The notes under the pieces are model-generated. The model was not told the origin of the DNA. It was given only the letters and a program-made list of their open reading frames with translations, and made no database searches. Below are positions 1 to 7,032 of a DNA stretch of 64,000 nt, piece after piece; position 1 is the first letter of the stretch; every line of letters begins with the position of its first letter. A program made the position numbers and the translations under genes. This DNA is from Geomonas anaerohicana (lineage in GTDB: Bacteria; Desulfobacterota; Desulfuromonadia; Geobacterales; Geobacteraceae), in the NCBI RefSeq assembly GCF_016458305.1, contig NZ_JAEMHL010000001.1:310001-374000 (forward strand). The letters are read 5' to 3'.

Positions 1-876
1 ACCATGCGCGAGGCGCTCACCAACTCGATCAACGTGGTCAGCGTCAAGATCCTGGAGCAGATCGGCGTCGGCACCGCCATCGACTACGCCAAGAAGCTCG
101 GCATCACCTCGCCCCTGGCCAGCAACCTCACCCTGGCCCTCGGCTCGTCCAGCGTGACGCCCATGGAACTCACCAGTGCCTACTCCGTGTTCGCCTCCGG
201 CGGCTACCGCACCACCCCCTACTTCGTCACCAAGGTCCTGGACCGCGACGGCAACGTGCTGGAAGAGGTGCAGGAGCCCAAAGTGCCGGTGTTCGGGCAG
301 ATGTCCAGCGCGCAGGCGGATACCGCGGCGGAAGGGGAGAGTGAGGACGCGAAGGTCCCGCCGGCCGTGCCGCAACCCGGGCAGCCGGTTATCACCGAGG
401 CCACCGGCGGCGTGATCCCGGTCATCCCCCCCGAGACCGCGTTCATCATGACCAACCTGATGCAGAGCGTCGTCTCCAGCGGCACCGGCGGAAGGGCGCG
501 CGCCCTCGGCCGCCCGGTGGCGGGCAAGACCGGCACCACCAACGACATGAAGGACGCCTGGTTCGTGGGATACGTGCCGCAACTGGTGGCGGGGGTCTGG
601 GTCGGCTACGACCAGGAGCGCAGTCTCGGTGCCGGCGGTTCGGGCGGGCAGGCGGCGGCCCCGATCTGGACCGAGTTCATGCAGCGGGCCCTGGCCGGCC
701 TCCCGGTGAAGTCGTTCCCGACCCCGGGCAACGTCACTTTTGCCCTGATCGACCCGCGCAACGGCCATTTGGCCAAGGACGGAACGCAGGGAGCGGTGCA
801 GGAGTGCTTCGTCTCGGGGACGGAGCCGACCAGCTACAGTTCGGAACCCGCTGCCGAGGCGGTCTCTGCCCAGTAA
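1..876 (+). CDS. mrcA: Class A penicillin-binding protein (PBP1A type), C-terminal part, 5' end outside window
   Basis: This is the transpeptidase portion of a bifunctional peptidoglycan synthase that polymerises glycan and cross-links stem peptides on the periplasmic face of the inner membrane. The frame is open from base 1, so the signal anchor, glycosyltransferase domain and catalytic SxxK serine lie upstream of the window. Two of the three transpeptidase motifs are visible: the SxN motif (SIN, nt 25-33) and the KTG motif (KTGTT, nt 526-540). Between them is the usual ALGSSSVTPMELTSAYSVFA segment of PBP1A proteins. A roughly 50-residue Pro/Ala/Glu-rich stretch (nt 290-430) interrupts the domain between these motifs. 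The stop is TAA at 874-876. The first ATG at nt 4 is internal, not the real start. Confidence 0.88.
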   Translation, partial: TMREALTNSINVVSVKILEQIGVGTAIDYAKKLGITSPLASNLTLALGSSSVTPMELTSAYSVFASGGYRTTPYFVTKVLDRDGNVLEEVQEPKVPVFGQMSSAQADTAAEGESEDAKVPPAVPQPGQPVITEATGGVIPVIPPETAFIMTNLMQSVVSSGTGGRARALGRPVAGKTGTTNDMKDAWFVGYVPQLVAGVWVGYDQERSLGAGGSGGQAAAPIWTEFMQRALAGLPVKSFPTPGNVTFALIDPRNGHLAKDGTQGAVQECFVSGTEPTSYSSEPAAEAVSAQ

Positions 877-916
877 CGGCTTGTTATTGCAGTGTATTTG
901 TGCCGCGCTGCCGGTT

Positions 917-997
917 GTTTCGGGCGCCGAAACGGTTGGCCGTAAAGCCTTGCCAGGAGCGGATCGAGGGCTCAAAACCGGGCTAGATCCGCTCCTG
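917..997. other. Two perfect inverted repeats between mrcA and hup
   Basis: Two dyads can be read. GTTTCGG (917-923) pairs with CCGAAAC (927-933) across a 3-nt loop. The 12-bp arm CAGGAGCGGATC (954-965) pairs with its exact complement at 986-997 across a 20-nt loop. Neither is followed by a clear T-run. They may form weak or Rho-assisted termination structures for mrcA, but this is inference. Confidence 0.5.
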
Positions 998-1032
998 TGG
1001 CGGATAAAAAGGAGCGGGGCACAAGAAAACCC

Positions 1033-1060
1033 TTGCAAATTACGAATATATGATTATAGT
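1033..1060 (+). promoter_or_regulatory. Sigma-70 promoter of hup
   Basis: TTGCAA (1033-1038), a 16-bp spacer and TATAGT (1055-1060) lie in an AT-rich island within otherwise GC-rich sequence. The predicted start is about 25 nt upstream of the AAGGAGG ribosome-binding site of hup. It is the clearest housekeeping promoter in the first 10 kb. Confidence 0.7.
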
Positions 1061-1094
1061 GGCGTTAATTTAATCCAGCCAAGGAGGGTCTCAC

Positions 1095-1379
1095 ATGACT
1101 AAAGCAGAACTGGTCGAAGCAGTGGCGAAGTCCGCTAACATCCCCAAGGCCGCAGCCGAGAAGGCCGTCGGTGCATTCATCTCCACCGTGAGCGGCGCGC
1201 TGAAGAAGGGCGACAGGGTAACCCTGGTAGGTTTCGGCAGCTTTGAAGTTGCCAGCCGTCAGGCCCGTACCGGCAGGAACCCGCAGACCGGCAAGGAGAT
1301 CAAGATCGCCGAAGCCAAGGTGCCCAAGTTCCGCCCGGGCAAGGCCCTGAAAGACGCCATCGCTGCCAAGAAGAAGTAG
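1095..1379 (+). CDS. hup: DNA-binding protein HU
   Basis: A small basic histone-like protein of 94 residues that bends and compacts DNA as a dimer in the nucleoid. The sequence starts [12 protein letters not shown] and carries the family signature [20 protein letters not shown], then the [10 protein letters not shown] tail; the DNA-intercalating arm is RNPQTG. Length matches HU (about 90). The start is set by AAGGAGG at 1080-1086, eight bases before ATG. It is monocistronic: its own promoter lies at 1033-1060 and a hairpin terminator at 1442-1462. HU rather than IHF is favoured because the N-terminus is HU-like, but the two families are close. Confidence 0.95.
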   Translation: MTKAELVEAVAKSANIPKAAAEKAVGAFISTVSGALKKGDRVTLVGFGSFEVASRQARTGRNPQTGKEIKIAEAKVPKFRPGKALKDAIAAKKK

Positions 1380-1441
1380 TCTCGGACCAGCCAGCGACGT
1401 GCCCCTCCACGACTGTTGCTACGTCACCGGCACGCAAGAGG

Positions 1442-1470
1442 ACCCCGCCCACAAAGCGGGGTTTTCTCTT
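1442..1470 (+). terminator. Rho-independent terminator of hup
   Basis: Seven-bp stem ACCCCGC (1442-1448) / GCGGGGT (1456-1462) with a 7-nt loop, running into TTTTCTCTT. Confidence 0.8.
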
Positions 1471-1484
1471 GTAAACGTATACAA
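1469..1484. promoter_or_regulatory. LacI/CcpA-type palindromic operator candidate
   Basis: TTGTAAACGTATACAA is a 16-bp near-perfect dyad with a central CG and only one mismatched pair of positions. It fits the WTGNNARCGNWWWCAW pattern known for catabolite-responsive elements of LacI-family regulators. It sits just after the hup terminator, upstream of rhlE. The 12-bp core GTAAACGTATAC recurs at 45244-45255. Which protein binds it is unknown; CcpA itself is not expected in this group. Confidence 0.4.
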
Positions 1485-1831
1485 AAAAAGAAAAACTTGC
1501 CTTTGTCGGGCGCATGTAGTAAAGCTGTTCGCCTGACTGACATCAGTTCCACCGGGGGCATGCCCCCTCCCATCGATCCAACCCCTCGCATTCAGGTTAA
1601 TCCCCACGAGAAATGCGGCAGCAGCTAATTGGTTGGCGACGATGTACGGTTTGCCGGTCATATGGCGTGTTGCCGAGTTTGTTTTCAGCTAAGCCTGCGA
1701 CAATCGTTGTCGCGGCGGGTTTGGCACGCCCCACATTTCAGCACCCTCAGGCGAAGAGCCGCGTCCGTCCCACGGGGATGTCCGGGACGCGAGCACGGCC
1801 TCATTTTGCCCGGGGGAAGAAAAGGAAACAC
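1485..1831 (+). other. Long leader / intergenic region upstream of rhlE
   Basis: About 350 bases without a supported gene. A run of A (1482-1495) opens the region. Later sequence stays open in the helicase frame from base 1613, but residues coded before 1832 do not resemble RhlE. The length is reminiscent of the long untranslated leaders of cold-shock helicase genes. I see no strong hairpin or promoter in it. Confidence 0.4.
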
Positions 1832-3169
1832 ATGTCTTTTGAATCATTGAACCTCTCCGCCCCCCTCATCAAAGCCATCAACGCCTGCGGCTACACCGAG
1901 CCGACCCCGATCCAGGCCGAGTCGATCCCGCTGGCCCTGTCCGGCCGCGACCTGATCGGCAGCGCCCAGACCGGCACCGGCAAGACCGCGTCGTTCGTAC
2001 TCCCCGCGCTGGAGCGCCTGCTGGTCCCGTCGCCGGTGCGCGGCAAGGGGCCGCGCATCCTGGTGCTGACGCCGACCCGCGAACTGGCCAACCAGGTCGT
2101 CGACGCCGTCAGGACCTACGGCAAGTTCATGAGGGTGCGCTGCGGTTCCATCCTGGGCGGCATGCCCTACCGTGACCAGATGATGCTCCTGTCCAGCCCG
2201 GTCGATATCATCGTGGCCACCCCGGGGCGCCTGATCGACCACCTGGACCGTCGCTCCATCAACTTCTCGCGACTGGAGATGCTGGTCCTGGACGAGGCCG
2301 ACCGCATGCTGGACATGGGCTTCTCCGAGGACGTGGACCGCATCGCCGCTGCCGCGCCGACCGAGCGCCAGACCCTGCTTTTCACCGCCACCATGGATGA
2401 CGCCATGGCGAAACTTGCCCAGCGCCTCCTGAAGGACCCGGCCCGTGTCGCCGTGGAGGGGAAGCAGATCACCAACCAGCAGATCGAGCAGCGCCTGCAC
2501 GTGACCGACGACATGCGCCACAAGAACCGCATCCTGCAGCACCTGGTCGCCGACGCGAGCGTCACCAAGGCGATCATCTTCTCGGCGACCAAGAAGGATG
2601 CCGACCAGCTCGCTTTCGAACTCTATTCGCAGGGGCACGCCGCGGCCGCGCTGCACGGCGACATGTCGCAGGGTGCGCGTAACAAGACCATCAGCAACAT
2701 GCGCCGCGGCAAGGTGCGCCTCCTGGTCGCCACCGACGTCGCCGCCCGCGGGCTGGACGTCTCCGGCATCAGCCACGTCATCAATTTCGACCTGCCGAAG
2801 TTTGCCGAGGACTACGTGCACCGGATCGGCAGGACCGGCCGCGCCGGCGCTACCGGCATCGCCATCTCGTTCTGCTCCATGAATGAGGTCGCCTACCTGG
2901 ACCGCATCGAGCGCCTGACCGGCAAGCCGCTCCCGCAGCACGTCATCGAGGGACTCGAGCCGACCCGCCCGCTGAGAAGGAGCAACTCCGGCCCCGGCGC
3001 CCGCAAGGGCCGCCCCGGTTTCGATCCCCGCAAGAAAGGCTTCGCGCCCAAGGGGCGTCCGGCCCAGGGCGGGCGTCCCGGCCAGAGTGGCCGTCCGGGC
3101 CAGGGTAGCGGCGCCGGCCGCCGCGACGCGCAGCCGGTGGTCGAGTACCGCCGCGGCAGGGGAAACTAG
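1832..3169 (+). CDS. rhlE: DEAD-box ATP-dependent RNA helicase, RhlE family
   Basis: A 445-residue helicase that unwinds short RNA duplexes, probably in ribosome maturation or RNA decay. The N-terminus MSFESLNLSAPLIKAI matches the RhlE opening, followed by a Q motif (TEPTPIQ), Walker A AQTGTGKT, TPTRELANQ, the DEAD box LVLDEADRML, FTAT in place of SAT, and motif VI HRIGRTGRAG. The last ~60 residues are basic and Gly/Arg/Pro-rich with GRPGQ repeats, typical of RNA-binding tails. ATG at 1832 was chosen because AAAGGA (1821-1826) lies five bases upstream and homology begins there, although the frame is open from 1613. Confidence 0.92.
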   Translation: MSFESLNLSAPLIKAINACGYTEPTPIQAESIPLALSGRDLIGSAQTGTGKTASFVLPALERLLVPSPVRGKGPRILVLTPTRELANQVVDAVRTYGKFMRVRCGSILGGMPYRDQMMLLSSPVDIIVATPGRLIDHLDRRSINFSRLEMLVLDEADRMLDMGFSEDVDRIAAAAPTERQTLLFTATMDDAMAKLAQRLLKDPARVAVEGKQITNQQIEQRLHVTDDMRHKNRILQHLVADASVTKAIIFSATKKDADQLAFELYSQGHAAAALHGDMSQGARNKTISNMRRGKVRLLVATDVAARGLDVSGISHVINFDLPKFAEDYVHRIGRTGRAGATGIAISFCSMNEVAYLDRIERLTGKPLPQHVIEGLEPTRPLRRSNSGPGARKGRPGFDPRKKGFAPKGRPAQGGRPGQSGRPGQGSGAGRRDAQPVVEYRRGRGN

Positions 3170-3177
3170 CCTTTTAC

Positions 3178-3206
3178 TTGCTTTAAGTCGTTGGTTTTGG
3201 TATCGT
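3178..3206 (+). promoter_or_regulatory. Candidate sigma-70 promoter of the flavodiiron gene
   Basis: TTGCTT (3178-3183), a 17-bp spacer and TATCGT (3201-3206). The palindrome GTGTATACAC (3215-3224) lies immediately downstream, near the expected transcription start, where a repressor could act. The -10 is only four of six to consensus. Confidence 0.4.
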
Positions 3207-3223
3207 TTGCACCAGTGTATACA

Positions 3224-3253
3224 CGGCCCCCCGGCGTTCCGCCGCGGGGGCCG
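3224..3253. other. Very stable GC hairpin between rhlE and the flavodiiron gene
   Basis: CGGCCCCC (3224-3231) pairs with GGGGGCCG (3246-3253); inside it CGGCG pairs with CGCCG around a TTC loop. No T-run follows, so it is a poor intrinsic terminator. It could be a terminator remnant of rhlE or a leader structure of the next gene. Confidence 0.55.
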
Positions 3254-3311
3254 CTTGCGACTGAGCGCCGCCGGCTTCCGGCAGCCATGAGAGATAGGAA
3301 GGGGGTAGCAG

Positions 3312-4499
3312 ATGTCTGCAGCAGTTGAACTTGGGAAGGGTCTCCACTGGATCGGGGTCAAGGACCCCAGCCTCACCGTCTTCGACGATCTCTTTCCCAC
3401 CCAGTACGGCACTACCTACAACTCGTACCTGGTGCAGGGCGAGTCCCACATCGCCATCATCGACACGGTCAAGGCCAAGCGCTTCGACGAGTTCCTGGAG
3501 AAGATCCGCTCCATCACCGATCCGGCCAACGTCGACTACATCGTGGTGAACCACTCCGAGCCGGACCACTCCGGATCCCTGTCCCAGCTTTTGAAGCACT
3601 GCCCGAAGGCGATCGTCGTCTCCAGTCAGGCGGCGCGCACCTTCCTGGGCAACCAGATCCACCTCCCCTTCGAGTCGCGCATCGTCAAGGACAACGACCG
3701 CATCGACCTGGGCGGGCGCACCCTGAGCTTCATCGCCGCTCCCTTCCTGCACTGGCCGGACACCATGTTCACCCTGCTGGAAGAGGACCAGGTGCTGTTC
3801 TCCTGCGACGCCTTCGGTTCGCACTACTCACCGGAGGGGCTCTTCGCCGACGAGTGCCCCGACTTCTCGGGTGAGACCCGCTTCTACTTCGACTGCATCA
3901 TGCGTCCCTTCAAGGAGCGCATCCTGCAGGCGGTGGCCAAACTGGACGGCGTCGAGCTGAAGATGCTCTGCCCGAGCCACGGCCCGGTCTACAGAAGCGA
4001 CGCCAGGAAGGCGATCGAACTGTACCAGAAGTGGTCTCAGCCCAAGGCGGCAGGGCGCCGCGTGGCGATCTTCTACATCTCCCCGCACGGCAACACCGAG
4101 CTGATGGCCGAGGCGGTGGCCAAGGGGGCCGGCGATGCCGGCGTCCACGTCACCCTGTGCCACATCAACCACGCCTCCGTGGCCGACATCCGCGACCTCA
4201 TGGAGGAGTGCGACGGCCTCATCTTCGGCACGCCGACCATCAACCGCGACATCCCCAAGCCGATGTGGGACGTGCTGGCCTACCTCTCCACCGTGAGCCT
4301 CAAGGGGAACATCGGCGGGGTCTTCGGCAGCTACGGCTGGTCCGGCGAGGCCTGCCGCATGGCCGAGGAGCGGCTGAAGAGCATGAACTTCAAGCTCCCG
4401 GCGTCGCTGATCCGCTCCCCCTTCATGCCCAAGCCCGAGATCCTCGCCGAGTGCGAGGCGCTGGGGCGCGCCGTGGCCGAAGAGGTTCTCAAAAAATAG
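3312..4499 (+). CDS. Flavodiiron protein (A-type flavoprotein, O2/NO reductase)
   Basis: A 395-residue cytoplasmic enzyme that reduces O2 to water or NO to N2O using electrons from a rubredoxin or NADH partner. The N-terminal metallo-beta-lactamase-like domain carries the diiron ligand motif H81-x-E83-x-D85-H86 (HSEPDH), later His at LHWPDTM, Asp in SCDAFGSH and His in CPSHGPVY. The C-terminal flavodoxin domain begins near residue 250 with the FMN phosphate loop SPHGNTELMAEAV. Length fits the two-domain core (about 400), with no fused rubredoxin. It stands alone, so the electron donor is not given by context. In an anaerobe it most likely protects against oxygen or NO. Whether O2 or NO is preferred cannot be read from sequence. 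Confidence 0.92.
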   Translation: MSAAVELGKGLHWIGVKDPSLTVFDDLFPTQYGTTYNSYLVQGESHIAIIDTVKAKRFDEFLEKIRSITDPANVDYIVVNHSEPDHSGSLSQLLKHCPKAIVVSSQAARTFLGNQIHLPFESRIVKDNDRIDLGGRTLSFIAAPFLHWPDTMFTLLEEDQVLFSCDAFGSHYSPEGLFADECPDFSGETRFYFDCIMRPFKERILQAVAKLDGVELKMLCPSHGPVYRSDARKAIELYQKWSQPKAAGRRVAIFYISPHGNTELMAEAVAKGAGDAGVHVTLCHINHASVADIRDLMEECDGLIFGTPTINRDIPKPMWDVLAYLSTVSLKGNIGGVFGSYGWSGEACRMAEERLKSMNFKLPASLIRSPFMPKPEILAECEALGRAVAEEVLKK

Positions 4500-4546
4500 A
4501 AGGATCGTCTCAGGACGCGGCAGCAGGCAGAACTCTCCCGTAGCGT

Positions 4547-4643
4547 TCCCGCCCCCGGAGGGGGAGGGACAGGGAGGGGGCGCGCAGCGTCCTGATCCCC
4601 CTTCATCCCCCCCGCCAACCTCCCCCCTCCGGGGGGAGGAGGA
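4547..4643. repeat. GC-rich dispersed repeat, family D copy 1
   Basis: Two self-complementary blocks, CCCCCGGAGGGGGAGGGA (from 4552) and ACCTCCCCCCTCCGGGGG (from 4618), that can also pair with each other into one long hairpin. Related copies lie at 22361-22500, 30538-30670 and 32716-32815. The second block abuts priA and supplies the only purine-rich SD-like stretch there. Confidence 0.75.
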
Positions 4644-4657
4644 TCACTCCCAATCGC

Positions 4658-6916
4658 ATGCAGACAACCAGTCAGCACATCGTAGAGGTTGCCATCCCGC
4701 TCCCGTTGGAGGGAAGCTTCCACTACCTGGTGCCCGAGCGCCTCTCTGCCGCGGCGCAGGCCGGCAAGCGCGTTCTGGTCCCCTTCGGGAGACGCAAGGT
4801 CACCGGCTATCTTCTGGGCGACGCCGACGCGCCCGGCGCGGGCGAGCTCAAGGAAGTGCTGGAAATCCTCGACGAAGAGCCCCTCTTCACCACCTCCGAA
4901 CTCGAGTTCTACCGCTGGATCGCCGGCTATTACCTGCACCCGTTGGGCGAGGTGATCAAGATGGCGCTCCCGGCCGGGATCAACCTGGTGAGCCGCTACC
5001 GCTGCGAACAGTCCGAGGACGGCACCCCGGTGCTCAAGGAGTACCTGGCCGGCGGCAAGAGCGTGCGCACCGAGCGGCTCTACACCGCGGTCCCCGACTG
5101 CAGCACCCGCCCGCGCGGCAAGGGACTCGAGATCCTCGAGTACCTCCTGGAGGTGGGAGAGTGCTCAGGTCCGCAGCTCAGGGAACGTTTCGGCCCCTGC
5201 ACCGCGCAGCTGGGGCGCCTGGTCGAGTTGGGTGCCGCGCGCCTGTCCCAGCGCGAGGTGTACCGCGACCCGTTCAAGGCCAAAGAGTACGGCCACGACG
5301 GACCGCTGCCCCTCAACCTCGCCCAGGCCCAGGCGCTGGCCAAGGTGTCGACCGCCCTTGCTGCCGGGGAGTTCGCGCCCTTTCTGCTGCATGGCGTCAC
5401 CGGCAGCGGCAAGACCGAGGTCTACCTGCAGTCGATCGCAGTGGCGCTCACCGCCGGCCGCAGTGCGCTGGTCCTGGTCCCCGAGATCGCACTGACGCCG
5501 CAGCTGGTTGGCCGCTTCAAGCGCCGCTTCGACTGCGGCATCGCCGTATTGCACTCCGGGCTCTCCGACGGCGAGCGCTTCGACGAGTGGCGCCGCATCC
5601 GGCGCGGCGAGGCCGCCATCGTGATCGGAGCCCGCTCCGCGCTCTTCGCGCCGCTGGAAGGGATCGGGGTGATCGTGGTCGACGAGGAGCACGAGGGGAG
5701 CTACAAGCAGTCCGAGGGGGTGCGCTACAACGCCCGCGACCTGGCGCTGGTGCGCGGCAAGCTGGGGAAGGCCGTGGTGCTGCTCGGCTCGGCCACGCCG
5801 CTGGTCACCAGCTACCATGCCGCCCAGACTGGGCGTCTCGGTTACCTGAGCCTCCCGGACCGGGTGCGCGACCTCCCCATGCCGGAGACGCGGATGCTGG
5901 ACGCCCGTAACCACAAGGGGGACATCTTCCTGCCGGACCTCGTCGAGGCGATGGGGGAGAACCTGGACGCCGGAGGGCAGACCCTGCTCTTCTTGAACCG
6001 GCGCGGCTTCGCCACCTATCTCGTCTGCGAGACCTGCGGCCACGTGCTGCGCTGCCCCAACTGCGCGGTCACCCTCACCTATCATCGCATCAAGGGGAAG
6101 CACGTCTGCCACTACTGCGACTTCACCATGCTCCCCCCGAGCACGTGCCCCGACTGCCAAAGCGGCGCCATCACCCTCCTGGGGCGGGGCACCGAGCGGG
6201 TCGAGGACCAGGTGCAGAAGCTTTTCCCCGACGCGCGCGTCTCGCGCATGGACCGCGACTCCACCCGGGGCAAGGGGGGGCACGCCCGGGTGCTCAAGGA
6301 GCTTGAGGAGGGGACGGTGGACATCCTGATCGGCACCCAGATGATCGCCAAGGGGCACGATTTCCCCGGGGTCACCCTGGTCGGAGTTCTCTCCGCGGAT
6401 GCCTCGTTGAACCTCCCCGACTTCCGCAGCGCCGAGCGCACCTTCCAGCTGGTGACCCAGGTGATGGGGCGGGCCGGGCGCGGCGACAAGCCGGGGCGGG
6501 TGCTGGTGCAGACCCTGGCGCCGGAGCACTACGCGCTGACCCATGCCGTGGCCCACGACTACCTCGGCTTCTACCGGGAGGAGATCGCCTTCCGCGAGGA
6601 GGTGGGATACCCTCCCTTCGCCCACCTGGCGGCGCTCACCTTCTCGGCGGTCGCCGCGGGACAGGGGGAGAGGGCGGCCGATGAGGCCGCGGCCCTGCTG
6701 CGCCGCATCAAGCGCGAGGCGCGGCTCAGGGTGGAAGTGCTCGGGCCGGTCACGGCCCCCTTGGGCAAGGTGCGCGGCCGCTTCCGGTGGCAGATCCTGT
6801 TGAAGGGGGTGGAGCGCGCCGACCTGCACCGGCTCCTGTTCCACTTCCGCGGCGGTTTCAGCCACACCTCCACCGTGCGCCTCACCATCGACGTGGACCC
6901 GGTGGACATGCTGTAG
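4658..6916 (+). CDS. priA: Primosomal protein N' (replication restart helicase PriA)
   Basis: A 752-residue superfamily 2 helicase that recognises stalled forks and reloads the replicative helicase. The N-terminal 3'-DNA-binding region (HIVEVAIPLPLEGSFHYLVP) is followed by Walker A HGVTGSGKTEVY, DEEH box VIVVDEEHEGSYKQ, and a zinc-binding insertion with CETCG, CPNC, CHYC and CPDC. Then come IGTQMIAKGHDFPGVTLV and QVMGRAGR. Length matches the family (about 730). The purine-rich stretch at 4632-4643 is about 15 bases from ATG, farther than usual, so translation may start weakly; no better in-frame start is seen. Confidence 0.94.
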   Translation: MQTTSQHIVEVAIPLPLEGSFHYLVPERLSAAAQAGKRVLVPFGRRKVTGYLLGDADAPGAGELKEVLEILDEEPLFTTSELEFYRWIAGYYLHPLGEVIKMALPAGINLVSRYRCEQSEDGTPVLKEYLAGGKSVRTERLYTAVPDCSTRPRGKGLEILEYLLEVGECSGPQLRERFGPCTAQLGRLVELGAARLSQREVYRDPFKAKEYGHDGPLPLNLAQAQALAKVSTALAAGEFAPFLLHGVTGSGKTEVYLQSIAVALTAGRSALVLVPEIALTPQLVGRFKRRFDCGIAVLHSGLSDGERFDEWRRIRRGEAAIVIGARSALFAPLEGIGVIVVDEEHEGSYKQSEGVRYNARDLALVRGKLGKAVVLLGSATPLVTSYHAAQTGRLGYLSLPDRVRDLPMPETRMLDARNHKGDIFLPDLVEAMGENLDAGGQTLLFLNRRGFATYLVCETCGHVLRCPNCAVTLTYHRIKGKHVCHYCDFTMLPPSTCPDCQSGAITLLGRGTERVEDQVQKLFPDARVSRMDRDSTRGKGGHARVLKELEEGTVDILIGTQMIAKGHDFPGVTLVGVLSADASLNLPDFRSAERTFQLVTQVMGRAGRGDKPGRVLVQTLAPEHYALTHAVAHDYLGFYREEIAFREEVGYPPFAHLAALTFSAVAAGQGERAADEAAALLRRIKREARLRVEVLGPVTAPLGKVRGRFRWQILLKGVERADLHRLLFHFRGGFSHTSTVRLTIDVDPVDML

Positions 6917-6918
6917 AG

Positions 6919-6950
6919 AGGGGACCGGCTCCGTCAGGTGCCTGTCCCTT
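6919..6950. repeat. Dispersed palindrome, family A copy 1
   Basis: AGGGGACCGGCTCC followed by GTCAGGTGCCTGTCCCTT, a 32-bp dyad starting three bases after the priA stop. Eight copies of this element occur in the window, mostly right after stop codons. Confidence 0.8.
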
Positions 6951-6981
6951 CTGCCGCGCAAATTGCCAATAGACAAAAAAA

Positions 6982-7012
6982 GGGGCCTCCCGGATGGGAG
7001 GCCCCTTTTTTT
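6982..7012. terminator. Bidirectional terminator between priA and cbcL
   Basis: Ten-bp perfect stem GGGGCCTCCC (6982-6991) / GGGAGGCCCC (6996-7005), loop GGAT, with seven T after it and seven A before it. It can serve both converging genes. Confidence 0.93.
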
Positions 7013-7032
7013 GTTGCTGGTTCAGCAGCCGC

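Noticed and set aside
1503-1522. Promoter TTGCCT ... TAGTAA before rhlE
   Set aside because: The spacer is only 14 bp, too short for sigma-70.
1613-1831. Extended N-terminus of the RhlE helicase
   Set aside because: The frame is open, but the extra 73 residues are unlike any helicase, and a good ribosome-binding site plus the RhlE start lie at 1832.
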